From assembly GCF_001691415.1 (NCBI RefSeq), contig NZ_LRRR01000023.1, positions 1 to 64,000 on the forward strand: a DNA stretch of 64,000 bases, written 5' to 3'. Position numbers and translations under genes: made by a program. Under the pieces are notes generated by a model. It saw only the letters and a program-made list of their open reading frames with translations, was not told the origin of the DNA and made no database searches. This document shows, in pieces, positions 1-10,590 of this stretch (position 1 is its first letter; each line of letters begins with the position of its first letter). The DNA is from Pararhodobacter sp. CCB-MM2. GTDB lineage: Bacteria; Pseudomonadota; Alphaproteobacteria; Rhodobacterales; Rhodobacteraceae.

Positions 1-85
1 GGCTCGGAGAGGGTGGCGGGGCGGGGCATGCCTCGATTTCGCCCGATTCCCGTTGAGAAAAGGTTAATTGGCGCGGGAAAAGAAA

Positions 86-105
86 CGGCGCCCCGAAGGG
101 CGCCG
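86..105. terminator. Bidirectional intrinsic terminator-like hairpin
   Basis: A GC-rich 7-8 bp stem with a CGAA tetraloop is followed by a short T-rich run on the plus strand. On the minus strand it is followed by GTTTCTTTTCCC. It lies beyond the dnaJ terminator, so it probably serves a neighbouring transcript outside the window or acts as a second stop for dnaKJ. No gene is visible in bases 1-224. Confidence 0.5.
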
Positions 106-170
106 GTTTGTCTTGTCGGGGGAGGGGCACTTACGCCGGCCCTCGGCGTGGCCTCGGGCGTGAAACCCTG

Positions 171-193
171 AAAAGGCTCCACCGGAGCCTTTT
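171..193 (-). terminator. dnaJ terminator
   Basis: A perfect 10-bp inverted repeat (AAAAGGCTCC and GGAGCCTTTT) has a 3-base loop. Read on the minus strand it ends in TTTT, 31 bases past the dnaJ stop. A second strong hairpin with an 11-bp GC-rich stem (195-218) lies between it and the gene and may act with it or protect the mRNA 3' end. Confidence 0.75.
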
Positions 194-224
194 CGCGCTG
201 CCGCCTTGGCGGCAGCGCCGGGTT

Positions 225-1379
225 TCACCCCTTCATCCCATCCCAGAAGCTTTTGACCTTGCCGAAGAAACTGCTGCCCTCGGGATGGTTGTCTTGCGAC
301 AGCCCCTCGAATTCACGCAGCAATTCTTTCTGACGCGCGGTCAGGTTCACCGGCGTTTCGACGCCCAGCTCGATCATCATGTCGCCCGAGCCACCGCCCC
401 GCAGGGCCGGCATGCCCTTGCCGCGCAGGCGCATGGTCTTGCCCGATTGCGAGCCCGCCGGCACCTTCACGCGCGAGCGGCCACCGTCGATCGTCGGCAC
501 TTCGACCTCGCCACCCAAGGCGGCAGCGGTGAAGCTGACCGGCACGCGGCAATGCAGATCCATGCCGTCGCGCTGGAAGATCGGGTGTTCGCGTACCTCG
601 ATGAAGATATAGAGATCGCCCGCCGGACCGCCCCGCAGACCGGCCTCGCCCTCGCCCGTCAGGCGGATGCGGGTGCCCGTCTCGACCCCGGCCGGGATGT
701 TGACCGAGAGCTGACGCTCCTTCTCGACCCGACCGGCACCCTTGCAGCTGTTGCAGGGGTTCTTGACGATCTGACCGAGACCACCACAGGTCGGGCAGGT
801 CCGCTCGACGGTGAAGAAGCCCTGCTGCGCGCGGACCTTGCCCATGCCCGAACAGGTCGGACAGGTCACCGGCTCTGCGCCGCCCTCGGCCCCGGAACCG
901 TTGCACGAGTCGCAGGCGGCCAGCGTCGGTACGCGGATGGATTTCTGCGTGCCCTTGTACGCCTCTTCCAGCGTGACGCGCAGGTTGTAGCGCAGGTCGC
1001 TGCCACGGCTGGCACGGGTGCGTTGACCACCACCGCCGCCACCACGGCCGCCCATGAAGTCGCCGAACAGGTCTTCGAACACATCCGAGAAGGACGCGCC
1101 GAAATCGCCGCCACCGCGCGGACCGGCACCGGGGCGCGGGCCGCCCATGCCGCCGTCGAAGGCTGCATGGCCGAAGCGGTCATAGGCCGCCTTCTTGTCG
1201 GCATCTTTCAGGACGTCGTAAGCCTCGTTCACTTCCTTGAACTGGTTCTCGGCGTCCGGATTGTCCTTGTTGCGGTCGGGGTGCAATTCCTTGGCCTTGG
1301 CGCGGTAGGCCTTCTTCAGCTCCTCGGCGGAGGCGCCCTTCGATACACCCAGAACCTCGTAGAAATCGCGCTTGGCCAT
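225..1379 (-). CDS. dnaJ: Chaperone protein DnaJ (Hsp40)
   Basis: Co-chaperone that delivers unfolded clients to DnaK and stimulates its ATPase in the cytoplasm. The 384-residue protein has the full type I layout: J domain with HPD at residues 33-35, a Gly/Phe-rich segment at about 75-118, four CxxCxGxG zinc repeats at about 156, 173, 195 and 209, then the C-terminal substrate-binding domain. A GAGGT ribosome site lies 8 bases before the ATG. It follows dnaK on the same strand after 76 bases that contain a strong hairpin, so it is probably co-transcribed at a lower level. All key residues are present. Confidence 0.98.
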   Translation of the reverse strand: MAKRDFYEVLGVSKGASAEELKKAYRAKAKELHPDRNKDNPDAENQFKEVNEAYDVLKDADKKAAYDRFGHAAFDGGMGGPRPGAGPRGGGDFGASFSDVFEDLFGDFMGGRGGGGGGQRTRASRGSDLRYNLRVTLEEAYKGTQKSIRVPTLAACDSCNGSGAEGGAEPVTCPTCSGMGKVRAQQGFFTVERTCPTCGGLGQIVKNPCNSCKGAGRVEKERQLSVNIPAGVETGTRIRLTGEGEAGLRGGPAGDLYIFIEVREHPIFQRDGMDLHCRVPVSFTAAALGGEVEVPTIDGGRSRVKVPAGSQSGKTMRLRGKGMPALRGGGSGDMMIELGVETPVNLTARQKELLREFEGLSQDNHPEGSSFFGKVKSFWDGMKG

Positions 1380-1405
1380 TCGTGGACCTCACTTATCACA
1401 GGCAA

Positions 1406-1437
1406 GGCCCCGGCCCGGTATCTCTCCGGCCGGGGCC
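1406..1437 (-). promoter_or_regulatory. Intercistronic hairpin between dnaK and dnaJ
   Basis: A perfect 10-bp stem (GGCCCCGGCC with GGCCGGGGCC) and 12-base loop fill most of the dnaK-dnaJ gap. No T-run follows it on the minus strand. It looks more like an mRNA-stabilising or attenuating element that sets the dnaK:dnaJ ratio than a full terminator. Confidence 0.5.
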
Positions 1438-1455
1438 CCGCGTTAGGTTCTGGCG

Positions 1456-3375
<1,920 letters not shown>

Positions 3376-3487
3376 GATGAAATCCTTCTTCCTTCGGCGA
3401 TGTTGTGGGGCGACGATCCCGTCAGGCTTCGTGGCCCCGATCCCAGAACCGGGCGTCCCATCTGGGGCGTCGTCCCGGCTTCGAGGG

Positions 3488-3518
3488 CTATATAGGGAGG
3501 GGGTTTGGGGCCTGCAAG
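3488..3518 (-). promoter_or_regulatory. Putative RpoH (sigma-32) promoter of dnaKJ
   Basis: On the minus strand, CTTGCA (3518-3513) and CCTATATAG (3496-3488) are separated by 16 bases. This resembles alphaproteobacterial RpoH promoters (CTTGnn and CnTATnT-like boxes). Transcription from it would leave a leader of about 105 bases before dnaK. I see no CIRCE inverted repeat in this leader, which agrees with RpoH control. Assigned by motif similarity only. Confidence 0.5.
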
Positions 3519-3578
3519 CGGCTGGTGGGCGTCTATTTCATCAGAGTTTCATGGTTTACGCAGGCTCTGGTTAACAAT

Positions 3579-4505
3579 TCAACCCGTGAAACGGGCCAGG
3601 ATCAGCGGCAAGGTCAGCACCGAGAGCCCGGTCGAGATCAGGATCGCGGCCGAGACGCGGGCAACAGCCACGCCGTAATGCTGTGCAAGGATGTAGACAT
3701 TGCCTGCAACCGGCAGCGCGGCGGCCGAGATCAGCACCCCTGCGGCGAAGGGTTCGACCCGGAAAATGAACAGCGCGGCGCCGCCCACGGCCAGCGGGTG
3801 CAGCACCAGTTTGGCGAAGCTGAGCCAGCCGGCGACGGTCAGCCGCTCGGCCCGGCTTTGGGTCAGGGTGGCGCCGATGGCGAACAGCGCGCCGGGGGTG
3901 GCGGCGGCGCCCAGCAGTGTCATGGTCGCGGCAATCGGGGTGGGCAGCGGCACGCCGGTCGCCGACCACAGCAGGCCCGCCGCCATGGCCACGACCATCG
4001 GGTTCTTCAGCAGGCCGACGACAATCACCTTGGGCAGCGCCGGCGAGATCCGGCCCTCGCGCGCCAGCGTGATGATGATGGTCAGCAGGCTGGAGAAGAC
4101 GATCAGGTCGATAGAGAGGACCAGCAGCACCGTCCCCGCGGCCTCGGCCCCGAGGATCATCACCAGCATCGGTACGCCGAGGAAGCCGGTGTTGCCGATC
4201 ACGGCGGTATGGGCCTCCATCACGGACTCGGTCAGGGGGCGCAGGCGGATGAAGGCCACGCCCAGCGCAATCAGGTAGATCACGCCGCAGCCCCAGAGAT
4301 AGGCCATGGCCGCGCGGGGCTCGAAGATATCGGACAGCGACATGCTGGCGGCAAAGCCGAACAGCATCGCGGACAGGGCGAAGTAGAAAACGAACTTGGT
4401 CAGCCAGGCCGTGGCCTCGGGCGGGAAGAAGCCGGTCTTTCCGGCGCCGTAGCCGACGGCGATGACCACGAAGAAGGGCACGACCTGGAAGAAGGTAATC
4501 AGCAT
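3579..4505 (-). CDS. AEC-family (auxin efflux carrier-like) transporter
   Basis: A 308-residue integral membrane protein of the auxin efflux carrier/malate permease family (Mem_trans). About ten hydrophobic segments run the whole length, with a polar middle region and small-residue-rich helices typical of the family. Substrates of bacterial members are mostly unknown, though organic acids have been shown for some. It stands alone between the dnaK promoter region and the TRAP operon on the same strand, with a terminator of that operon upstream. A second AEC gene lies at 11923-12834. The substrate cannot be read from the sequence. Confidence 0.88.
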   Translation of the reverse strand: MLITFFQVVPFFVVIAVGYGAGKTGFFPPEATAWLTKFVFYFALSAMLFGFAASMSLSDIFEPRAAMAYLWGCGVIYLIALGVAFIRLRPLTESVMEAHTAVIGNTGFLGVPMLVMILGAEAAGTVLLVLSIDLIVFSSLLTIIITLAREGRISPALPKVIVVGLLKNPMVVAMAAGLLWSATGVPLPTPIAATMTLLGAAATPGALFAIGATLTQSRAERLTVAGWLSFAKLVLHPLAVGGAALFIFRVEPFAAGVLISAAALPVAGNVYILAQHYGVAVARVSAAILISTGLSVLTLPLILARFTG

Positions 4506-4550
4506 CGGGGCGGTCTTCGGGGTTTCGTGTTCAGGGTCAGGATAGGAAAA

Positions 4551-4574
4551 GCCCCGCCCGGTGAAGGGCGGGGC
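4551..4574 (-). terminator. Terminator of the TRAP transporter operon
   Basis: A perfect 9-bp stem (GCCCCGCCC with GGGCGGGGC) and 6-base loop lie just after the dctM stop. On the minus strand the stem is followed at once by TTTTCC, so this is a standard intrinsic terminator. Confidence 0.8.
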
Positions 4575-4589
4575 AGGGCTGTCTTTGGA

Positions 4590-5978
4590 TCAGTACAGCA
4601 GGTCCGGCAACCAGGTGACGAACTGCGGGAAGATGAACAGCAGCGCGATCACGGCGATCTGCAGGAACACGAAGGGGATGATCCCGCGGTAGATCATCAT
4701 CGTCGACACCGAATTCGGGGCTACGCCGCGCAGATAGAACAGCGAGAAGCCGAAAGGCGGTGTCATGAACGAGGTCTGCAGGTTCACGCCGATCATCACG
4801 CCCAGCCAGATCGGGTCCACGCCGAGGCGCAGCAGGATCGGGGCGGTGATGGGCAGGACGATGAAGATGATCTCGAAGGCGTCGAGGATGAAGCCGAGGA
4901 AGAACATCAGCACCATGACGGTGATCATCGCACCGACCCAGCCGCCGGGCATGGCCGACAGCATCTCATGCACCAGGTTGTCGCCGCCCAGCTGGCGGAA
5001 CACGATCGCGAAGACCGAGGCGCCGAACAGGATGATGAACACCATCGAGGTGATGACCGCGGTCTGCTTGGCGACTTCGTAGATCACCTTGAAGGTCAGG
5101 CGACGACGGGCAGCGGCCAGCACGGTCGCACCCACGGCACCCACCGAGGAGGCCTCGGTCGGGGTGGCAATACCGCCCAGGATCGAGCCCAGAACGGCGA
5201 CGATCAGCAGCAGCGGCGGCACCAGCGCGACCAGCAGCTCACGGCCCAGACCCGCACGCTCTTCGGGGGCGACGGGGGTGGCCGGGCAGCTCTCGGGGTC
5301 GACGGCGGCCTTGAACAGGATGTAGCCGATGTACACGACGACCAGCAGCATGCCCGGGATGAAGGCACCGGCGAACAGGTCGCCCACGGAAACCGTTTTC
5401 GGGGCGAAGTTGCCGAGGCTCATCTGCACCTGGCTGTTCATGCCGGCGATCATGTCGCCCATGAAGATCAGGATGGTCGAGGGCGGGATGATCTGACCCA
5501 GCGTGCCCGAGGCGCAGATCGTGCCGCAGGCGAGCTTGGGGTCATAGCCTGCGCGCAGCATGGCCGGCAGCGAGATCAGGCCCATCGTCACCACGGTCGC
5601 GCCGACAACGCCGGTCGCGGCCGCCAGCAGGGCGCCCACGATCACGACCGAGATGCCCAGACCGCCGCGCATGTTGCCGAACAGCTTGCCCATGTTGGAC
5701 AGAAGCTGCTCGGCAATGTTCGACCGTTCGAGCATCACGCCCATGAAGATGAACAGCGGCACCGCGACCAGCACCTCGTTCACCATGTAGCCGGTATAGC
5801 GGCCGGCGAGGGCGCTGAGGTTCGACATGTCGAACACGCCGAAATTCATGCCGATCAGGGCGAAGACCAGCGCCGAACCGGCCAGCGTGAAGGCGACGGG
5901 GAAGCCCAGCAGCATGAAGCCGATCACGCCGAGGAACATGACGCCGGAGAGGATTTCTCCAAGGAGAACGGGATCCAT
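4590..5978 (-). CDS. dctM: TRAP transporter large permease subunit (DctM)
   Basis: Large membrane subunit of a tripartite ATP-independent periplasmic transporter, which performs sodium-coupled uptake. The 462 residues form roughly 12 membrane segments with the conserved repeats of the DctM/ion-transporter superfamily, including the GQIIPPSTILI signature and a second FMTPPFGFSLFY segment near the C-terminus. The ATG lies 6 bases after the dctQ stop, and its ribosome site (GGAGTAAGG) includes that stop codon, so translation is probably coupled. A terminator follows. Substrate is inferred from the binding protein only. Confidence 0.95.
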   Translation of the reverse strand: MDPVLLGEILSGVMFLGVIGFMLLGFPVAFTLAGSALVFALIGMNFGVFDMSNLSALAGRYTGYMVNEVLVAVPLFIFMGVMLERSNIAEQLLSNMGKLFGNMRGGLGISVVIVGALLAAATGVVGATVVTMGLISLPAMLRAGYDPKLACGTICASGTLGQIIPPSTILIFMGDMIAGMNSQVQMSLGNFAPKTVSVGDLFAGAFIPGMLLVVVYIGYILFKAAVDPESCPATPVAPEERAGLGRELLVALVPPLLLIVAVLGSILGGIATPTEASSVGAVGATVLAAARRRLTFKVIYEVAKQTAVITSMVFIILFGASVFAIVFRQLGGDNLVHEMLSAMPGGWVGAMITVMVLMFFLGFILDAFEIIFIVLPITAPILLRLGVDPIWLGVMIGVNLQTSFMTPPFGFSLFYLRGVAPNSVSTMMIYRGIIPFVFLQIAVIALLFIFPQFVTWLPDLLY

Positions 5979-5984
5979 GACGCC

Positions 5985-6536
5985 TTACTCCGTTTCGATC
6001 TTGTAGCGGTAGTCTTCGGGCACGAGGTCCTCGCGGCCGGCAAGGGTCAGGATCGAGCGGATCAGCATCGACACCCCCTGCACCGCGATCACCACGGCGA
6101 AGACCAGGATGAAGGTTTTCAGAATGAACAGACCCTGCGCGCCGCCGGGGTTGGCCGAGGCCTCCTGCAGGCGCCAGGCGCGCATGACGAAGGTCTGGCT
6201 ATAGCTCCAGACGACCCAGGCGAAGGGCAGCAGGAAGACCAGCGTGCCGAACAGGTCCAGCAGGGCCTTGGTGCGGAAGCTGGCCGGGCGGTACAGGATG
6301 TCGACGCGCACATGGTCGTTGCGATAGAGCGCATAGCCCGCAACGCCGGTGAACATGGCACCGTTCAGCCAGGGATAGAGGTCCTGCATCCACAGGCGCG
6401 TGGTCGAGAAGGCATAGCGCTCGACGACGACCCAGAAACAGACCAGCACGATCCCGACGGACAGCCAGAGGAAGATGTTGCCGATCAGCCGGTTGGCCAG
6501 GTTGATCGCCCGCATGATGTAGGACAGGAAGACCAC
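5985..6536 (-). CDS. dctQ: TRAP transporter small permease subunit (DctQ)
   Basis: Small membrane subunit of the TRAP transporter, with four membrane helices and a conserved LYPWLNGAMFTGVAGYALYRNDHVRVD region typical in placement and charge. I chose the GTG at 6536 because AGGGTGAGAG lies just before it. The ATG at 6515 has no ribosome site, and an upstream extension to 6680 reads as low-complexity Pro/Arg sequence. This gives 184 residues, within the usual range. dctM follows 6 bases downstream. dctP lies upstream across a 190-base gap holding a hairpin. Confidence 0.9.
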   Translation of the reverse strand: MVFLSYIMRAINLANRLIGNIFLWLSVGIVLVCFWVVVERYAFSTTRLWMQDLYPWLNGAMFTGVAGYALYRNDHVRVDILYRPASFRTKALLDLFGTLVFLLPFAWVVWSYSQTFVMRAWRLQEASANPGGAQGLFILKTFILVFAVVIAVQGVSMLIRSILTLAGREDLVPEDYRYKIETE

Positions 6537-6687
6537 GAGACTCTCACCCTGTTCGAGGCGGCGCCGGTTCGTGCCCCTCGGGCGGTGCCGGGTCGCCGGT
6601 GTGGATTGGCGCTTGGAAGGTGGCCCAGCCGGGGTCGGGGGCCGCGCGGGGGCCATGCCGGATCGGCCGGTCCGCGTCAAGCAAAAT

Positions 6688-6711
6688 GGCCGGCCCCCTG
6701 GGGGACCGGCC
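6688..6711 (-). promoter_or_regulatory. Attenuator-like hairpin between dctP and dctQ
   Basis: An 11-bp GC-rich stem with one bulge and a 2-base loop is followed on the minus strand by CATTTTG. It starts 19 bases after the dctP stop. Partial termination or 3'-end protection here would give more binding protein than permease, as TRAP systems usually need. Confidence 0.6.
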
Positions 6712-6729
6712 GATACCTGTGGCGCCGGA

Positions 6730-7836
6730 TTAGAGGTCCGACAGATCCAGGAAGCGCTGACGGGCGCTCATGAAGCCCTGGTCGGTGCCCTGGGTGCGGG
6801 TGCGCATCAGGGTCAGGCCGTCCACGAAGCTGCGGGCCACGCGCTGGGTCAGTTCGTCATCCGAGTTCAGCAGGTTGCGGATGATGTCCTTCGAAGCGTT
6901 GGCGCCGGCTTCCAGGATGTCGTCCGGGAACGACTCGTGGACGGTCACGCCATGCTCTTCGACCAGAGTGCGCAGGGCGCGCGGGTCGTTGGCGACGAAG
7001 TCCGAGTAGACGTTCTCGTACTCGGCCTGGCAGACGTCCTTGACGATCGCCTGCAGGTTCGACGGCAGCTCCTGATACTTCGCCTTGTCGACGACGAGTT
7101 CCGTGGCCAGGCCCGGCTCGACGAAGGACGAGGTGTAGTAGTGGTTGCAGACCTGGTGGAAGCCCAGCGCGAGGTCGTTGTACGGCCCCACGAATTCGGC
7201 GGCGTCCAGCGTACCGGTCTGCAGCGCGGCGAAGATCTCGCCGGCGGCCATGTTGGTCACCGAGGCGCCCAGCGCCTGCCAGACCTGACCACCCAGACCC
7301 GGGGTGCGGAAGCGCAGGCCCTGCACGTCAGCCAGGCTGTTGAGCGGGTTGCGGAACCAGCCGCCAGCCTGCGTGCCGGTGTTGCCCGACAGGAAGCCCT
7401 GCAGGCCGAACTGATCGTAGACCTCGTCCCACAGCTCCTGACCACCGAGGTAGCGCATCCAGCCCGAGATTTCCGACGCGGTCATGCCGAAGGGAACGCC
7501 CGTGAAGAACGACAGGGCGACCGACTTGTTCTGCCAGTAGTAGGCAGCGCCGTGGCTCATCTCGGCCGAACCGTCGATGACGGCGTCCAGCGATTGCAGC
7601 GGCGGAACCATTTCGCCGGCCGAGAAAACCTGCACCGTCAGCGCGCCATCCGAGGCGGCGGTGATGCGGTCGGCCAGACGCTGCGCGCCGACACCCAGGC
7701 CCGGGAAGTTACGCGGCCAGGTGGTGACCATGCGCCAGGTGATGTTGCCCTGAGCAATGGCCGGAGCTGCCAGCGACGTTGCGGCAGCGGCTGCGCCGCC
7801 CACGGTCGAGGCGCGCAGGAAAGAACGACGATCCAT
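6730..7836 (-). CDS. dctP: TRAP transporter substrate-binding protein (DctP, TakP-like)
   Basis: Periplasmic receptor of the dctPQM system. The N-terminus DRRSFLRAS followed by a hydrophobic stretch and APAIAQ is a Tat signal with a signal peptidase site, as in other TakP-type receptors. The mature region contains the GNTGTQAGGWFR and EFVGPYND blocks seen in Rhodobacter TakP, which binds 2-oxo acids, so a 2-oxo or related monocarboxylate is the best guess. The start at 7836 has GGGAGGAT 6 bases before the ATG. The reading frame continues upstream to 8004 without homologous sequence. 368 residues. Confidence 0.92.
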   Translation of the reverse strand: MDRRSFLRASTVGGAAAAATSLAAPAIAQGNITWRMVTTWPRNFPGLGVGAQRLADRITAASDGALTVQVFSAGEMVPPLQSLDAVIDGSAEMSHGAAYYWQNKSVALSFFTGVPFGMTASEISGWMRYLGGQELWDEVYDQFGLQGFLSGNTGTQAGGWFRNPLNSLADVQGLRFRTPGLGGQVWQALGASVTNMAAGEIFAALQTGTLDAAEFVGPYNDLALGFHQVCNHYYTSSFVEPGLATELVVDKAKYQELPSNLQAIVKDVCQAEYENVYSDFVANDPRALRTLVEEHGVTVHESFPDDILEAGANASKDIIRNLLNSDDELTQRVARSFVDGLTLMRTRTQGTDQGFMSARQRFLDLSDL

Positions 7837-8000
7837 TAGTATCCTCCCAAAGGATTGCATGTGGTCAGTTTTGCTGACCAATGCAGCGGTTATACACGGC
7901 TCGTTGGCCGAGGGAACCCGATTTGCCTTGCCGGACCGGCTGGGTACGGGTTTGCGGCATCCTATCGCAGCGCCGTCAAGACGCCAGCGATTTCGCTGCA

Positions 8001-8882
8001 TCATCCTTGTGCGGGTTGCCGCTTGCTCAGGCGCATATTGGCGAAGTTTGCCGAGAAAATGATCGCCGCGCCAATGAAGACGAAGGGGTCGAGCGATTCG
8101 TTGTACAGCGCCACGCCCACCAGCGCGATGATCGGCAGGCGGATGAATTCCATCGGCGCGACCAGCGTCGCCGGCGCCAGCCCCAGGGCCGAGGTCAGCG
8201 AGTAATGCGCCGTCAGCCCGGTGATGGCGATCACCACCAGCCAGGGGCTCATCGCCAGGCTGGGCCAGGTGAAGCCCGTGGCCACGGCCAGCACCAGCGC
8301 CATCACGGTCTGGCTGAGGGTCATCCAGAACAGCACGCAGAGCACGGTGTCATGCAGCATGATGCGGCGGGTAAAGATCAGGTTCATGGCAAAGCCGATC
8401 GCCGCCATCACCCCCGCCGCATGGCCCCAGTTCAGGGGCTGCACACCCGGTTGTGCCACGACCAGAACACCGGCGAAACCGATCACGGTCAGCAGCAGCT
8501 TGGTGCCGGTCAGCCGCTCGCCCAGCAGGAAGGGGGCAAGGATCACCACCCAGATCGGGCTGGTGAATTCCAGCGCCACCAGCTGCGACAGCGGGATCAT
8601 GATCAGCCCGTAGAACCACATGTTCTGGCCGAAGAAGTGGAACAGGTTGCGGATCAGGTGCTGGCCCGCCATCCGGGTGCGGATCTGCGCGAAATTCCCG
8701 CTTCGGATACGGATGATGGCCGCGACGATGAAGAAGCCCAGAAGGGAGCGCCAGAACATCAGCTCGAAGGTGTTGAGTTCCTGCTGAACGGCCCGCCCCG
8801 CCACCGCCATCATCACGAACGAGACGATGGCCCCGCACATCCAAAGCGCCGCCTTCAGCGGTTGATACTGTTGGGTGCTCAT
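8001..8882 (-). CDS. DMT-superfamily (EamA) transporter
   Basis: A 293-residue membrane protein with ten hydrophobic helices arranged as two EamA repeats of five. This is the layout of RhaT/YdcZ-like drug/metabolite exporters. The start has a strong GGAGGA ribosome site. It lies upstream of dctP on the same strand with a 164-base gap, so it is probably a separate transcript. Nothing nearby shows its substrate. Confidence 0.9.
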   Translation of the reverse strand: MSTQQYQPLKAALWMCGAIVSFVMMAVAGRAVQQELNTFELMFWRSLLGFFIVAAIIRIRSGNFAQIRTRMAGQHLIRNLFHFFGQNMWFYGLIMIPLSQLVALEFTSPIWVVILAPFLLGERLTGTKLLLTVIGFAGVLVVAQPGVQPLNWGHAAGVMAAIGFAMNLIFTRRIMLHDTVLCVLFWMTLSQTVMALVLAVATGFTWPSLAMSPWLVVIAITGLTAHYSLTSALGLAPATLVAPMEFIRLPIIALVGVALYNESLDPFVFIGAAIIFSANFANMRLSKRQPAQG

Positions 8883-9087
8883 GGGGTCCTCCTCGGCGCC
8901 GGGGCGCTCTCTCCTCCCGATGGATAGGCCTCCGGGGCGGGTAGGGCAAGCCAGTTATCAGGTTAAGTAACTCTCCAAGGCCGTGGCGGCGAGGGGGGCT
9001 ACGGCCCGGTTCCGGTGCGGCAATTCGGGGGGATGCAGGCTGCCCGGAAGCCCGATAGAAAGACTCGGGATGGATCGGGAGCTTGCC

Positions 9088-10470
9088 ATGAAACGTCGCC
9101 AATTCCTCGCCAGTTCGGGCCTAGCCATGGCCGGAGGGCTCTCGGGCCTGAGCCTGCTGCCGCGCCGGGCCGAGGCCTCGCCCCTGTCGCTGGTGATCCA
9201 GCCCGCCCGCTATGCGCTGGAGGGGGCGGTGACCGAGGGCATGGTCAGCCTCTCGCCCGATGGCCCGCCGCCCGTGCTGCGTCTGCGCCGGGGCGAGACC
9301 TTCGTGGCCGAGGTGACCAACACGCTCGAGGATTACACGGCGATGCATTGGCACGGGCTGCGGGTGCCGAATGTGATGGACGGCGTGCCCTATCTGACGC
9401 AGGTGCCGATGGGGCCGGGCGACAGCTATCGCTACGAGTTCACGCCGCAGGATGCCGGCACCTTCTGGTATCACCCGCATTGCAACACCATGGCGCAGAT
9501 GGCGCGGGGCCTGACCGGCGTGCTGATCGTCGAGGATGACGAGGATCCGGGCTTCGACCTCGACCTGCCGGTGAACCTGCGCGATTGGCGACTGGGCGAT
9601 GACAGCCAGTTCATCGACCTGTTCACCGCCCGAGGGGCGGCCCGCGCGGGAACCCATGGGACGGTGATGACGGCGAACTGGCAGCAGGAGCCGGTCTATG
9701 ACGCCCCGGCCGGCGGGCTGGTGCGGCTACGCCTCGTCGCCACCGACACCACGCGGATTTACCGCGTGCAGCTGCCGGGGGCCGAGGGGCAGATCATCGC
9801 CGTCGATGGCCATCCCGTCGAGGAGGACGTGCCGATGCCGACCGAAGGGGCGCCGCTGATCCTCGGGCCGGGGCAACGGGCGGACATCGCCCTGCGCATA
9901 CCGGGGCAGGAGGGGGCCGAGCTGGTGGTGCTGAACGAACAGCCCGGCCGGGCCCGCACGCTTCTGACCCTGCGCGCGACGGGCGCCGACCGGGGCCGCG
10001 CGCTGGACGAGCTGCGCCCGCTCAGCGCCAATCCCATCGCCATGCCGGACCTGTCGCAGGCCGAGACGATCGAGTTCGTCTTCGGCTGGAGCCCTGAGCA
10101 ATCCTCCGAGAACAACGGCTTCTGCGGCACGTTGGGCTATACCTTCTGGTCGATCAACCGCACGGCATGGCCCGGCGATGCCTCGGGCACCGGGCCGCTG
10201 GCGGTGCTGGAGCGGGGTAAGACCTACGTCCTGCGCCTGCGCAACGAGAGCCCCAACGACCACCCGATCCATCTGCACGGCCTGCTGTTCATGCCGCTGG
10301 CGTCGAACCAGCGTTATGTCCCGGCGAACTGGACCGATACCGCCATGCTGCTGGAGCAGGAGGTGATGGATGTCGTGCTGGTCGCGGACAATCCCGGCGA
10401 CTGGGCCTTCCACTGCCATGTGATCGAGCACCAGAAGAGCGGCCTGACCGGCTATCTTCGCGTTACCTGA
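9088..10470 (+). CDS. Tat-exported multicopper oxidase
   Basis: Periplasmic copper-dependent oxidase of the laccase/CueO family. The first 30 residues form a Tat signal (KRRQFLASS, hydrophobic core, RRAEAS). All four copper motifs are present in the 460-residue protein: HWHG at 87-90, HPH at 129-131, HPIHLHG at 402-408 and HCHVIEH at 452-458. The residue at the type 1 axial position is Leu463 rather than Met. There is no Met-rich insert as in CueO, so Cu(I) oxidation is not assured, and it may act on phenols, metals or stress-damaged substrates. The ATG at 9088 has GGGAG upstream; the ATG at 9070 is an alternative. Confidence 0.93.
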   Translation: MKRRQFLASSGLAMAGGLSGLSLLPRRAEASPLSLVIQPARYALEGAVTEGMVSLSPDGPPPVLRLRRGETFVAEVTNTLEDYTAMHWHGLRVPNVMDGVPYLTQVPMGPGDSYRYEFTPQDAGTFWYHPHCNTMAQMARGLTGVLIVEDDEDPGFDLDLPVNLRDWRLGDDSQFIDLFTARGAARAGTHGTVMTANWQQEPVYDAPAGGLVRLRLVATDTTRIYRVQLPGAEGQIIAVDGHPVEEDVPMPTEGAPLILGPGQRADIALRIPGQEGAELVVLNEQPGRARTLLTLRATGADRGRALDELRPLSANPIAMPDLSQAETIEFVFGWSPEQSSENNGFCGTLGYTFWSINRTAWPGDASGTGPLAVLERGKTYVLRLRNESPNDHPIHLHGLLFMPLASNQRYVPANWTDTAMLLEQEVMDVVLVADNPGDWAFHCHVIEHQKSGLTGYLRVT

Positions 10471-10508
10471 AACCCGCCGATCCCGCGTCCCGTTGCAGAA
10501 ACTTGTTT

Positions 10509-10536
10509 TTGACGGGGCGGGGGATTGGGATACGCT
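10509..10536 (+). promoter_or_regulatory. Putative sigma-70-type promoter for the 52-residue protein
   Basis: TTGACG (10509-10514) and TACGCT (10531-10536) are 16 bases apart, about 55 bases upstream of the small gene at 10591. The -35 box matches five of six bases of TTGACA, while the -10 box is weak, as is common in high-GC genomes. Confidence 0.4.
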
Positions 10537-10590
10537 CCTCTCACCGGGCGCTTCGTCCGCGATTCAGAGATCTGTTTGAGGAGTTTCATT

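Noticed and set aside
3405..6773. A 1122-codon open frame on the plus strand
   Set aside because: It runs opposite to the AEC and TRAP genes in high-GC DNA, is full of His, Gln, Asp and Gly and has no homology; it is a shadow frame.
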